A stretch of 64,000 nt of DNA from an uncultured Campylobacter sp. GTDB lineage: Bacteria > Campylobacterota > Campylobacteria > Campylobacterales > Campylobacteraceae. Under the pieces are notes generated by a model. It made no database searches. It was not told the origin of the DNA and was given only the letters and a program-made list of their open reading frames with translations. Numbering within the stretch: the stretch's first letter is position 1; each line of letters begins with the position of its first letter. The stretch covers positions 32,511-96,510 of the forward strand of contig NZ_CALBWL010000034.1 in NCBI RefSeq assembly GCF_937973075.1, read 5' to 3'. Below, piece after piece: positions 26,753 to 35,803 of the stretch. The position numbers and the translations under genes were made by a program.

Positions 26753-28071
26753 ACGTCCTGCGCCTTTGCTGCGTGCTTTTGCCAGTCGTAAAATTTCAAA
26801 TTTACCGCAGCCTGCGCGGCGATACCCTCGCTTCTGCCCGTAAATCCCAGCCCTTCGGTCGTGGTCGCTTTGACATTGACGCGCGCGCAGTTTAAAATTT
26901 CGCTTAAAACCTCCTGCATCTGTGCTTTGTAGGCTCCGATTTTCGGGCGCTGCGCGATGATCGTAATATCGGCATTTACGAGCTCATAGCCGTAGCCTAT
27001 GACGCGCCGCATTACCTTTCGTAACAGCTCCTTGCTATCCGCGCCTTTAAGCTTAGCATCGCTATCGGGGAAAAGTTCGCCGATGTCGCCTAGCATCGCC
27101 GCGCCGCAAATAGCGTCGATTAGGGCGTGGATCGCTACGTCGCCGTCGCTGTGTGCGATCAGCGCGAACTCGCATGGGATCTGCACGCCGCCAAGCACGA
27201 TGCCCGCGCCTTTTTCAAGCGCATGCACGTCGTAACCCGTGCCGCAAAAAATATCGCGCGAGCATGGTTTTAAATTTAGCGCCGCCAGATCGCTTGCGCG
27301 CGTGATCTTAAGCGCGCCCGCTTCGCCTTTTATAAACTCCAACCGTCCGCCCGCGCTGCCGATCGCCGCGCTGTCGTCGGTAAAAATTTCGCTTCCCTCA
27401 AGCGCCTTTTTAAGCAGCGCCGTGCGCGAAAGCTGCGGCGTTTGGATGAGGCGTAGCTCCTCCCTCTTCACTACGTTCTCGCCAAGATAGGTCGTGTCGT
27501 TTACGCCAAGATAGGGGCTGATACAGTCCGCGCCGCCTAAATTTCGTATCAGCGAGGAGATCAGCCCTGGCGAAATTTGCGCGCGGGCTACGTCGCTTAC
27601 GAGCACGAGTTCGCTTTCTACGAGCTGCAGCGCGTTTTTTAGCGAGCTTTGGCGATTTGCGCCGCCGGAGGCGAAGTGAAATTTTAAATTTGCAGAGCCG
27701 CATTCATCTGCGTTGCATCCGACTTGAGCTTTAAAATTTTCCGAGCCCCGCGGCTTGCTTGCGTCGTTTAGATCGTCTGCGCCGCATCCGATCCCGCTCT
27801 GCTTGCTTTGAAATTTATACTCGCTCGTGCCGTACTCCGCGCTTTTGCCGCGCGCCGAGGCCAAGCTGCACGCATAGAGGCGCTCGCAATAGCTCACGTC
27901 CTCCTCGTTTACGGCGATTACGATTTTTTTAAATGGGTGCGCTCGTGCAATGCTCTGTGCGACGTATTGCCAAAGCGGCAGCTCGCCCACGCGCAGCCAC
28001 TGCTTTTTGACTGGGAGCTCAAACCTGCTCGAATCGCCCGCGGCGAGCAAAATCAGCGATATATCTTTCAA
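26749..28071 (-). CDS. ispDF: Bifunctional IspD/IspF of the MEP isoprenoid pathway
   Basis: Fusion enzyme making CDP-methylerythritol (IspD) and cyclising its phosphate to MEcPP (IspF). About 440 residues. IspD: LILLAAGDSSRF at the N-terminus, GGANRQSSLKNAL, VSDVARAQIS. IspF starts near residue 285: GTGYDVHALEKG with the zinc Asp and His, AHSDGDVAIHALIDAICGA, DADIGELFPD-like LGDIGELFPDSD, and ATTTEGLGFTGR. About 60 residues (roughly 72-133, GKSAEYGTSEYK to GSANLKFHFA) are inserted between the Cys-rich helix and the GGxxR motif, where other IspD proteins have a few residues. Start is TTG with AAGGA upstream. Divergent from thiC. Confidence 0.93.
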   Translation of the reverse strand: MKDISLILLAAGDSSRFELPVKKQWLRVGELPLWQYVAQSIARAHPFKKIVIAVNEEDVSYCERLYACSLASARGKSAEYGTSEYKFQSKQSGIGCGADDLNDASKPRGSENFKAQVGCNADECGSANLKFHFASGGANRQSSLKNALQLVESELVLVSDVARAQISPGLISSLIRNLGGADCISPYLGVNDTTYLGENVVKREELRLIQTPQLSRTALLKKALEGSEIFTDDSAAIGSAGGRLEFIKGEAGALKITRASDLAALNLKPCSRDIFCGTGYDVHALEKGAGIVLGGVQIPCEFALIAHSDGDVAIHALIDAICGAAMLGDIGELFPDSDAKLKGADSKELLRKVMRRVIGYGYELVNADITIIAQRPKIGAYKAQMQEVLSEILNCARVNVKATTTEGLGFTGRSEGIAAQAAVNLKFYDWQKHAAKAQDV

Positions 28072-28252
28072 ATTTTATCCTTGAAATTTTGTTACGAAAT
28101 TATACGTATTAAAAATGAAAGCAAAATTAATCGCGGCTTGCGCGCTGAAATATCTTAAGCTTAGGCGTAAATTTACACGGCGCGGCGGCGAAATTTCAAC
28201 CTGCGTTACGAAAATAAACGGCAAAAGAAAAGTAAGGATTAATGAAATTTGT

Positions 28253-28260
28253 TATATTAT
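28253..28260 (+). promoter_or_regulatory. Likely -10 region of thiC promoter
   Basis: TATATTAT, about 30 bases before the thiC ATG, within a generally AT-rich stretch. No thiamine pyrophosphate riboswitch sequence (CTGAGA plus ACCTGATCTGG-type boxes) is visible in the 215-base divergent region, so TPP control, if any, is by other means. Confidence 0.45.
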
Positions 28261-28287
28261 ACGCGCATTTTAAGAAACGAGGCGAAA

Positions 28288-29595
28288 ATGACCGAAAGCT
28301 GCGTATCGCAGATCTATTTTGCAAAAAGAGGCGAAGTGACGCCGCAGATGAGAGAGGTCGCGCAAAGCGAGCGCATGGACGTGCGGGACTTGTGCGATCT
28401 GATCGCGCAAGGAAGAGCGATCATTCCCGCAAATGTTAATCACAAAAGCTTAAAACCCATCGGTATCGGGCGCGCGCTGCGGTGCAAGATCAATGCCAAC
28501 ATCGGCTCCTCGGGCACGACGAGCGATATTAAGGGCGAGCTGAAAAAGCTTGAGGTCTGCTTAAAGTACGGCGCCGATACGGTGATGGATCTAAGCACGG
28601 GCGGCGATTTGGACGAGATCCGCGCCGCGATAATCGAGCGCTCGCCCGTACCCATAGGCACGGTGCCGATCTATCAGATGATCCATGAGTTGGGCGATAT
28701 TAAAAATTTAAAAACGAGCGCTATTCTTAGCACGATCGAGAAGCAGGCGCGGCAGGGAGTGGATTATTTCACGATCCACGCGGGCTTTAAGCTCGAGTTT
28801 ATGCCGCTGCTGTCCCGTCGCAAAATGGGTATCGTAAGCAGGGGCGGCTCGCTGATAGCGTCGTGGATGATGAAATTTCACAAGCAAAACCCCTTCTACG
28901 AAGCATTTGATGAAATTTGCGATATCTGCGCCGCTTACGACGTATCGCTATCTCTGGGCGACGGCTTGCGCCCGGGTTGCTTATACGACGCGACCGATAG
29001 GGCGCAGCTTAGCGAGCTTGAAATTTTAGGCGAGCTCGCCCTGCGCGCGAATGAAAAAAACGTGCAGGTGATGATCGAGGGGCCGGGACATATCCCGTTT
29101 AACGAGATCGAGCTTAATATGCAGCTAGAGCGCAAACTCTGCCGCGACGCGCCATTTTACGTGCTGGGGCCGCTTCCGACCGACATCGGCGCGGGCTACG
29201 ATCATATCAGCAGCGCTATCGGCGGGACGATGGCTGCGTATTGCGGCGCTAGCATGCTCTGCTACGTAACGCCGAAGGAGCATCTGGGGCTTCCTAATGC
29301 AAAAGACGTCAGAGAGGGCATCATCGCGCACAAAATCGCCGCTCACGCCGCGGACGTCGCGCTAGGCAAAGCAGGCGCGATAGAGCGCGATCACGAGATG
29401 AGCGATGCGAGGTATAATTTTGATTGGAACAGGCAGTTTGAGCTTAGCTTCGATCCTGCGCATGCGCGCGAGCTGCACGACGAGAGCCTGGGCGATGAAA
29501 TTTACAAAGGCGCGGAGTTTTGCTCGATGTGCGGGCCGAAATTTTGCGCATATAAAATCAGTAGAAATTTAACCGAAAATAAGGAGAAAGAATGA
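28288..29595 (+). CDS. thiC: Phosphomethylpyrimidine synthase
   Basis: Radical SAM enzyme that rearranges aminoimidazole ribotide to the thiamine pyrimidine. About 435 residues, the short form without the long N-terminal extension of enterics. ANVNHKSLKPIGIGRAL, KINANIGSSG, DLSTGGDLDEIR and SLGDGLRPGC are plain. The C-terminal CSMCGPKFCAYKI is the CxxCx4C cluster motif unique to ThiC. The start is the ATG of MTESCVSQIY with AGG upstream; the longer frame lacks support. Overlaps mrp by four bases. Confidence 0.96.
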   Translation: MTESCVSQIYFAKRGEVTPQMREVAQSERMDVRDLCDLIAQGRAIIPANVNHKSLKPIGIGRALRCKINANIGSSGTTSDIKGELKKLEVCLKYGADTVMDLSTGGDLDEIRAAIIERSPVPIGTVPIYQMIHELGDIKNLKTSAILSTIEKQARQGVDYFTIHAGFKLEFMPLLSRRKMGIVSRGGSLIASWMMKFHKQNPFYEAFDEICDICAAYDVSLSLGDGLRPGCLYDATDRAQLSELEILGELALRANEKNVQVMIEGPGHIPFNEIELNMQLERKLCRDAPFYVLGPLPTDIGAGYDHISSAIGGTMAAYCGASMLCYVTPKEHLGLPNAKDVREGIIAHKIAAHAADVALGKAGAIERDHEMSDARYNFDWNRQFELSFDPAHARELHDESLGDEIYKGAEFCSMCGPKFCAYKISRNLTENKEKE

Positions 29596-30686
29596 GTAAA
29601 GACGAAGTCTTAAATTTGCTTAAAAGCGTGATCTATCCGGGCTTTTCTAAAAGCATCGTGGATTTTGGATTTGTAAAAGATATCGAGATCGGCGATAGAA
29701 TTTTCGTAGGGATCGAAATCCCCAGCGCCAAGCCTGAGATCGCCGCAGAGCTCAGATCGGCGGTGCAAAAGGCGCTCGGCGCGGACGTGGAAATTTTAAT
29801 CAAACAACCCAAGATCGCCGAGGAAAAGAGCAACTCTCGCAGCGGCAAAAATATCGCGCCGCAGATCAAGCATTTCGTGATGATCAGCAGCGGCAAGGGC
29901 GGCGTAGGCAAGAGCACGACGACGCTAAATTTAGCCATCAGCACGGCAAAGCTCGGCAAGAGAGTGGGGATTTTGGATGCCGATATTTACGGGCCGAATT
30001 TGCCGCGAATGCTGGGCGAAGATAAAACGCAAGCAAGCGTCGTGGGGCAGAAGCTAAAGCCGATTTTAAGCCACGGCGTGGAGATGATGAGCATGGGCGT
30101 GCTAATGGAGGAGGGCGCGAGCCTCATCTGGCGGGGCTCGATGATAATGAAAGCGATCGAGCAGCTGCTAAAAGACGTGGCATGGAGCGATCTGGACGTA
30201 CTGTTTTTGGATATGCCTCCGGGTACGGGCGATGCGCAGCTTACGCTCGCTCAGAGCGTGCCCGTGACGGCGGGCGTGTGCGTCACGACGCCGCAGACGG
30301 TCGCGCTGGACGACAGCGCGCGCGGGCTTGATATGTTCGAAAAGCTCCACATCCCGATCGCAGGCCTTATCGAGAATATGAGCGGCTTCATCTGCCCCGA
30401 TAACGGCAAGGAGTATGATATCTTCGGTCGCGGCGGCGCGCAAAAGCTGGCGCAGCGATACAACACCGAAGTAATCGGCGAGATCCCGATCGAGATCGCT
30501 ATCCGCGAGGGCGGCGACAGCGGCAAGCCGGTGAGCTTCTACGCGCCCGATTCTTTGAGTGCGAAGCGCTACGAAGAGGCCGCGCGCAAGCTGTGGGAGA
30601 AGATCGAGAAGATCGATCGCGAGGAGCTGGCGGACAACTCCGCGATCCAGCCGGTGATGGACGGCAAGAGCGCCTGCTCAAATTAG
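29592..30686 (+). CDS. mrp: Mrp/ApbC iron-sulfur carrier ATPase
   Basis: P-loop NTPase that carries Fe4S4 clusters to apo-proteins; co-transcription with thiC fits, since ThiC needs such a cluster and apbC mutants elsewhere need thiamine. About 364 residues: an N-terminal MIP18-like domain (about 1-75), deviant Walker A SSGKGGVGKSTTTLNLA, DADIYGPNLPRMLG, and LDMPPGTGDAQLTL. The C-terminal cluster CxxC is not in its usual sharp form; a single Cys (FICPDNG) is visible, plus Cys near the C-terminus. Overlaps thiC (ATGA). Confidence 0.92.
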   Translation: MSKDEVLNLLKSVIYPGFSKSIVDFGFVKDIEIGDRIFVGIEIPSAKPEIAAELRSAVQKALGADVEILIKQPKIAEEKSNSRSGKNIAPQIKHFVMISSGKGGVGKSTTTLNLAISTAKLGKRVGILDADIYGPNLPRMLGEDKTQASVVGQKLKPILSHGVEMMSMGVLMEEGASLIWRGSMIMKAIEQLLKDVAWSDLDVLFLDMPPGTGDAQLTLAQSVPVTAGVCVTTPQTVALDDSARGLDMFEKLHIPIAGLIENMSGFICPDNGKEYDIFGRGGAQKLAQRYNTEVIGEIPIEIAIREGGDSGKPVSFYAPDSLSAKRYEEAARKLWEKIEKIDREELADNSAIQPVMDGKSACSN

Positions 30687-31444
30687 GGCTTTGACGGGCG
30701 TGTCGTCAAATTTCGCGTGGAATTTCTCGTGAATTTTGCAGATTGAAATTCAACGCGGAATTTAATAATTTGGAATTTTACGTCGAATTTCGCTGCAAAT
30801 TTTATAATGCTCGCAAAATTTCGGTATGCAATCCGTCATAGAATTTTGCCCGTAAATTTAGCGGGTAAAATTTCACGCGGGTTCCGCGGCTTGGGATTTC
30901 GAGCCGAATTTTGTAGCTCGAAATTCCTGGCAAAAATTCCGCCTCGAAATTTCGTAGTTTGAAATTTCGAGCTAGAATTTTACCCAAGCTTCGTTGCGTG
31001 AGATTTTATATAAAATTCTAAGCGTGAAATTTTGCGGCGGAAGTTAAATTCCAAACGCGCAATTCAACGAGGTAAAATTTGCCGTAGAATTCCGCCTTGG
31101 AGTTTTAAATGTAAAATTTTAAGCATAAAGCTTTGCCGCGGAATTTCAAAATGCAAAATTTATCGCTAAAACTTTGTTTTAAAATTTTAAGATGGGGCTT
31201 TAAAATATGAATTTTAGGCTTGAAATTTTATCGCGCCTAGCTTTTTAGTGGTAGTCGCAGCATTGCGCTAGTTTAAATTTTTACTTCGCCGGGCTTTATA
31301 GCGGTGGAGTTTATCTGCGAAAGCCTCTGTAGAGTTTATTTGGGACGGAATTTTATCTGTAGTGATTGCGAAAGTAAATTTCTCGCGCAGCTGAAATTTA
31401 AGCAGTTGGAATTTTATTCGTATAAGCTGTGGAGCCAAGGCGGC
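30687..31444. repeat. RAATTY satellite-like gap
   Basis: About 760 bases with a strikingly regular run of GAATTT, AAATTT, AAATTC and GAATTC blocks every 12-20 bases, separated by short GC-rich words such as CGCGG or GCTCG. This is the clearest example in the window. A short open frame at 31304-31513 is made of the same DNA and I do not call it a gene. Confidence 0.7.
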
Positions 31445-31483
31445 AAAATCCCTAAGCCTAGGGCTTTTAGGTTTAGGGATTTT
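31445..31483. other. Perfect hairpin before an exported-protein gene
   Basis: AAAATCCCTAA and TTAGGGATTTT form an 11-bp perfect stem extended by GCCTA/TAGGT pairs, ending about 30 bases before the start at 31513. It could be a transcription terminator read on either strand (A-run on one side, T-run on the other) or a 5' UTR structure. Confidence 0.6.
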
Positions 31484-31512
31484 ACTTTTATACGAAATAA
31501 GAAAGGTCGGTA

Positions 31513-32538
31513 ATGAGGTTTTTGATTATTTTGGTGCTTGCATTTGCGGCGTTCGCGCAAGAGAGCAATATGCAAAAATGGGCGAAAGAGATTACTGCGG
31601 ATGCGCAGATCCCGCAGGATAAGTTTTTGGCGTTTTATCTGAATAAAGATGAGCCTAAGAAAGTGGTTTTCTCTGAAAACGTCGATCGCATCAGTGTCAA
31701 TTACGAAGGAAATTCCTTTCATGAAATTCCGTCTCCAAATCTTATGGCGTATTGGGTCGGTGAGTTTAATTTCGACGCAGATATCGAAAAGATGGTGCTA
31801 GGAGATTACGGCTGGTCTACGCTGGTAATCGCCGTGGACGGCACGGATGTGCTAGGTGGGACATCTAGCAATCAAAAGCGCCCGCTTACGTATAAATTTA
31901 GTAAGGGCAAGCACAAGATCGAAGCGTGGTTTTTAAATGACGCGCATTCTAGCGAGCTTTTCGTTGATTTTAAAGATGTAGAGCCCTTTTATCGTCAAAA
32001 AGACGCCGTAGCCAAGATCCCTGCAGATAAGGACTACGATCTGTGGCTGGGCGCGATCTACGAAAGCGCGCAGATGAATAATCGCGTCAAGCTAAATTTA
32101 GCCAAATCCGCTAAGCCTATCGTGCTGCTGCTTAGCTCATATCGCGCCGTGGAGTGGGAGATCTCAAATCCGCAAAATAACGAAATTCTAGCCGTGTTAA
32201 TTTACAATCCCATTAGTAGCGTCCGTGGCGTAAGCGGTGCGCTTTACGTCGAGGACTACAGATACACAGAGGCTGCGGATGGGCTTAAATGCGAGTGCAT
32301 CTCGGGCAATGTCTTTCACTGCGACGGAAGCGAGATTTATGATATGAACGGGCGCGTAAACGGGATATTTGGCAGAGGCCTGGGGGCATTTGCCGGCAAG
32401 CACGCCGTAAATTCTTTAGATTTGCCGGGGCTTGTTATTACTCCAAAGATTTTAGACGAAAGTAAAGCTCGCCTGCTTTCGGTAGAAGCCGACCGCAAGA
32501 AATGCGAAAGCACACCGATGGATGATGTGTTTAGGTAG
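31513..32538 (+). CDS. Exported hypothetical protein
   Basis: About 341 residues with a signal peptide (MRFLIILVLAFAAFAQ). The mature part begins with a helix then a beta-rich domain (VVFSENVDRISVNYEGNSFH, TYKFSKGKHKIEAWFLND), which resembles a PA14- or carbohydrate-binding-like sandwich, but I cannot assign a family. A Cys pair in the last third (CECISGNVFHC) may form disulfides in the periplasm. GTCGG-type ribosome site is weak. Followed by an AT-rich membrane protein gene 40 bases on. Confidence 0.7.
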   Translation: MRFLIILVLAFAAFAQESNMQKWAKEITADAQIPQDKFLAFYLNKDEPKKVVFSENVDRISVNYEGNSFHEIPSPNLMAYWVGEFNFDADIEKMVLGDYGWSTLVIAVDGTDVLGGTSSNQKRPLTYKFSKGKHKIEAWFLNDAHSSELFVDFKDVEPFYRQKDAVAKIPADKDYDLWLGAIYESAQMNNRVKLNLAKSAKPIVLLLSSYRAVEWEISNPQNNEILAVLIYNPISSVRGVSGALYVEDYRYTEAADGLKCECISGNVFHCDGSEIYDMNGRVNGIFGRGLGAFAGKHAVNSLDLPGLVITPKILDESKARLLSVEADRKKCESTPMDDVFR

Positions 32539-32579
32539 GATGAAATTTAAAATTTAAGTAAAAGGAGTAGAAGTAGATA

Positions 32580-33686
32580 ATGAGTAATGAGGAAAAAAGC
32601 GAACTTGAACTAAAAGATACCTCTGATAACGATGAAACAACGAGTATAACTAATACGAAAAGTATTGTAAATAAAGAGGCATCAGTAGAAAAAAGGATAG
32701 CAAGAATAAGAAAGCTGTTCTTTTCAGTTATATTTGTATTTGGTATAATTAGTATCTTTACATTTTCAGCTACTTATATGATGCATAATGATTTTTTTAG
32801 CTACGAAATATTTAGCATAAAATATATATGGCTGTTCGCGTTATCTGGACTGTTTGCTTTTTTATTTTTAGTCACCCTATATGGTTCTACGATAGCATAT
32901 ATTTATTATGACATATTTGATAAAAATAATGCATATAGAAAACTTTATATTTTTTTTACTTGGCTTATAATATTCTTCTTTATAGTAATAATATGGGTAA
33001 ATCATGCTAGTATATACTATAGATTCATAATATATAATACTATAATGACATTTCTCATTTTTATTTTTAAAAGATTGGATAATAAACTATTATTATTATA
33101 TAAAAAAGTTAATTTTTTGATTGAAAAGTATACAAAAATATATGATCTAGTTATCTCAATTTTATTTGTTCTCTCAATTATTTCATGTTGTTATTTTATA
33201 TCGTACCGATGTTGTACTACAGTTATTGTACTTATATGTTTTTTATTCATTGTTATCATCATTATTATTTTATATTATATTAAATCTTTTCTTAAAAAGT
33301 ATATAAAAGAATTAATTAAGACAGAGGAAGATAAAAAAATTGGGTTTATAAGTGTTATATGTAGTTTAATATTTTTCATTTATATAGTTATCCTTGCGTT
33401 TTCTCCAGATATTTATACAAAAGCTTACGATAAATTATTCAAGTTCATGGGTTTAGCTTCCGATCATGCTGAAATTTATCTAAAAGATAAAAATGAATCC
33501 GTTATTAGCGGTAAGTTAATTTTCGATGACGGCAAATATGCTTATGTAGAATTTGATCGCACGTATAGTAATTGCATCGATATCGGCGACTCTTGCATTA
33601 AAACTATAAGGAGGAAAGTCCCTAGCGAGGATGTGAGCATTGTTACCAAAGTTAAAAAAGATACTAAAGCAAGTGTTCCGAAATAA
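32580..33686 (+). CDS. AT-rich polytopic membrane protein
   Basis: About 368 residues with a Glu/Asn/Thr-rich N-terminal tail (~45 residues), seven or eight hydrophobic segments rich in Ile, Phe and Tyr, and a soluble C-terminal domain (~85 residues: AEIYLKDKNESVISGKLIFD). Base composition is far more AT than any neighbour in the first ~900 bases; the last ~200 bases return to normal composition. This pattern suggests recent acquisition or a chimeric gene. No family recognised. AAGGAG-type ribosome site (AAAAGGAGTAG) precedes the ATG. Confidence 0.75.
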   Translation: MSNEEKSELELKDTSDNDETTSITNTKSIVNKEASVEKRIARIRKLFFSVIFVFGIISIFTFSATYMMHNDFFSYEIFSIKYIWLFALSGLFAFLFLVTLYGSTIAYIYYDIFDKNNAYRKLYIFFTWLIIFFFIVIIWVNHASIYYRFIIYNTIMTFLIFIFKRLDNKLLLLYKKVNFLIEKYTKIYDLVISILFVLSIISCCYFISYRCCTTVIVLICFLFIVIIIIILYYIKSFLKKYIKELIKTEEDKKIGFISVICSLIFFIYIVILAFSPDIYTKAYDKLFKFMGLASDHAEIYLKDKNESVISGKLIFDDGKYAYVEFDRTYSNCIDIGDSCIKTIRRKVPSEDVSIVTKVKKDTKASVPK

Positions 33687-33725
33687 AACTACAAGAAGCC
33701 AAACAATCTAAAGCAAAATAATCAA

Positions 33726-33759
33726 GAATTTAAAAGCGCGTGTTTTTGCTTTTAAATTC
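33726..33759 (+). terminator. Perfect 12-bp hairpin after the AT-rich membrane gene
   Basis: GAATTTAAAAGC and GCTTTTAAATTC pair perfectly around a 10-base loop ending in TTTTT. It lies 40 bases after the stop codon at 33686 and 80 before dapD. AT-rich stem with no long U-run after it, so a terminator is likely but not certain. Confidence 0.5.
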
Positions 33760-33838
33760 CATTCATGCACCTTTTCAAATCCCCTTTTAAATTAAATTTA
33801 GCTATACTCCCGCACAATTTTGCGATTAAGGATTAAAT

Positions 33839-35032
33839 ATGAAAGAGATTAAAAGCCTAAGCGAGCTGCGAGCTTTTGCGGATAAAGTTCGCGCCAAAAA
33901 GGGCTATCGCGATCCGATGATGTGGGCGATCGGGCGCGTATTTAAGGGGCGCGCGGAAGAGCATAAAATCCTAAGCGTAAATTACGCGCACGTAAATTTT
34001 AAAGATGGGCTAGTAAGCGCAGCAGTGCTAATCCATGCTCTAACCGAATGCGGCGAGGTCGTGGATTTTAGCGGTAGTGAGTGCGTCCTTCCGCTGACGC
34101 ACAAAGCCCTAAAAAAGGCGATCGAGGTTTTAAAATTTCTACAGCCAGACGCCAAAGAGGGCGCGCACAAAAATCTGCAGGTGCTGCTTGCGGTTAAAGA
34201 GGCGATGAAATCGGACGAGCACGCGAGCTTTTGCGCTAGCTTCATCTTTGAGGATACCGCGCCGAAAAGCGTCGAGAGCGTCTATCTCAAGCTTTACGCG
34301 CTTTCGCTAAATCTCTGCGAGCCGCGCACGCTCAATCTAGATGGCGCATTTAGCGTGCTTCCGAATGTTGCGTGGGACGAAAACGCCCGCCCGATCGAGC
34401 TTTGGTGGCTGCGTGAAAACGAAATCTCTTTAAAAATGCAAGGCCGCTATCCGCGTATCATCAGCGTCGATAAATTTCCGCGCTACCTAAGCCACGTCGC
34501 ACCGCCGCAAAATGTGCGGATTTTAGACGATGCGAAAGTGCGTTTGGGTGCGCATATCGCCGCGGGTACGACCGTGATGCCGGGTGCTGCGTATGTAAAT
34601 TTCAACGCAGGCACGACCGGCAGCGTTATGATCGAGGGGCGCGTCAGCAGCTCGGTCGTCGTGGGAGAGGGCAGCGATATAGGCGGCGGCGCGTCGATTT
34701 TGGGCGTGCTAAGCGGCACCAACGGCAATGCCGTGAGCATCGGCAAGCACTGCTTACTGGGCGCAAACTCCGTCACGGGCATTCCGCTAGGCGATCGCTG
34801 CATCGTGGATGCGGGTATTGCGGTACTTGAGGGCACGAAGGTTTTCATCGCGCAAAAGGATCGCGAGGCGCTAGCGGCGCTAAATGCGGGCTTTGCGTTT
34901 GATCGTGAAATTTATAAAGGGCTTGAGCTTGCCGGGCTTAGCGGTCTGCACTTCCGACAAAACAGCCAAAGCGGGCAGGTTACGGCAAGCATTAGCAAGC
35001 GTGCGATCAAACTCAACGCGGAACTGCATTAA
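33839..35032 (+). CDS. dapD: Tetrahydrodipicolinate N-succinyltransferase
   Basis: Succinylates tetrahydrodipicolinate in lysine and meso-diaminopimelate synthesis. About 397 residues, the long epsilonproteobacterial form. The C-terminal half has a left-handed beta-helix hexapeptide pattern: VRLGAHIAAGTTVMPGAAYV, GSVMIEGRVSSSVVVGEGSD and ISIG-like VSIGKHCLLGANSVTGIPLG. A promoter-like TATACT is about 35 bases upstream and AAGGA precedes the ATG. Confidence 0.93.
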   Translation: MKEIKSLSELRAFADKVRAKKGYRDPMMWAIGRVFKGRAEEHKILSVNYAHVNFKDGLVSAAVLIHALTECGEVVDFSGSECVLPLTHKALKKAIEVLKFLQPDAKEGAHKNLQVLLAVKEAMKSDEHASFCASFIFEDTAPKSVESVYLKLYALSLNLCEPRTLNLDGAFSVLPNVAWDENARPIELWWLRENEISLKMQGRYPRIISVDKFPRYLSHVAPPQNVRILDDAKVRLGAHIAAGTTVMPGAAYVNFNAGTTGSVMIEGRVSSSVVVGEGSDIGGGASILGVLSGTNGNAVSIGKHCLLGANSVTGIPLGDRCIVDAGIAVLEGTKVFIAQKDREALAALNAGFAFDREIYKGLELAGLSGLHFRQNSQSGQVTASISKRAIKLNAELH

Positions 35033-35392
35033 ATTTATAAATTTAAACGGCGGGCGCAGATTGGCTAGAGCTTTTTTTAAGCTGCGTTAAATTTATAACT
35101 TAAACGGCAAGTTAAAAAAGATTTGGATGACCTTGCCATACACCGCTTCGAGCGAGCGCATGTGATCCATCACAAAAATTTCCGCTCATAGAATTTCACG
35201 CGGAATTTAAAGAATTTTTGCCGCGATTTAAAAATCTCTATCGGTAATTTGCGGAATTTACACCGTTATTTTAATGCAAGTAATTTTGGCGGCTAGCGGA
35301 TTTGCGTCGCGCAGAGGATTCTTAAATTTTAAAAATAGATTGAATTTAAAATTTTAATGTGATATATTTCAAATAAAATTATGGGAGCGAAA
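35033..35392. other. Non-coding gap after dapD
   Basis: About 360 bases holding scattered AAATTT/GAATTT blocks and no credible gene. AT-rich sequence just before the next start (35340-35385) probably carries its promoter. Confidence 0.4.
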
Positions 35393-35785
35393 ATGAAAAA
35401 TTTAACACCCGTCCTGTTCGGCGTATTTATCTGCAGCGCAGCACTTGCGGGAGATGTAGATGCCGATGCCGAGCGCTGCAAGGCTTTGGCGGATGCCGTA
35501 AATGGGCACAGTCACCCCGCGACTAAAAATATAGAGTTGGGCGCGGCTACATGCGAGGGCGATAAATTTGTAATTCCTACGATTCTAAAAAATGAAATTT
35601 GGGATAAAGTAGATCCCAAAATCAAGCAAAATTTTGAAAGCATTTTGCGCGCCAACAGGCAAAAGGACGTCTGCTCGATGATGAAAGCGGGCGGTCTAAA
35701 GCGCATAGGTGTACGAGAATTTCTGCAAAGCGGCGAAAAAATCGCCGATCTGACCTACACGCACAGCGATTGCGGCTTGGAATAA
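35393..35785 (+). CDS. Exported hypothetical protein
   Basis: About 130 residues with a signal peptide (MKNLTPVLFGVFICSAALAGD). The mature ~110-residue domain has four cysteines (ERCKALAD, ATCEGD, VCSMMK, SDCGLE), which could form two disulfides in the periplasm. No family recognised. I choose the ATG at 35393 since GGGAG precedes it; an ATG four codons earlier overlaps that site. The CDF transporter gene starts 18 bases after the stop, so the two may be co-expressed. Confidence 0.68.
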   Translation: MKNLTPVLFGVFICSAALAGDVDADAERCKALADAVNGHSHPATKNIELGAATCEGDKFVIPTILKNEIWDKVDPKIKQNFESILRANRQKDVCSMMKAGGLKRIGVREFLQSGEKIADLTYTHSDCGLE

Positions 35786-35803
35786 AATTTCAAAGGAGAG
35801 ATA

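Noticed and set aside
28072..28287. TPP riboswitch upstream of thiC (also sought before thiS, thiF, thiG and thiH)
   Set aside because: None of the conserved THI-box words are present.
31304..31513. A 69-codon open frame before the exported protein
   Set aside because: Made of satellite DNA, contains the hairpin arm and lacks a ribosome site.
31513..33686. A toxin-immunity or phage origin for the two unknown envelope genes
   Set aside because: No toxin, integrase or repeat flanks; only the composition shift of the second gene is supported.
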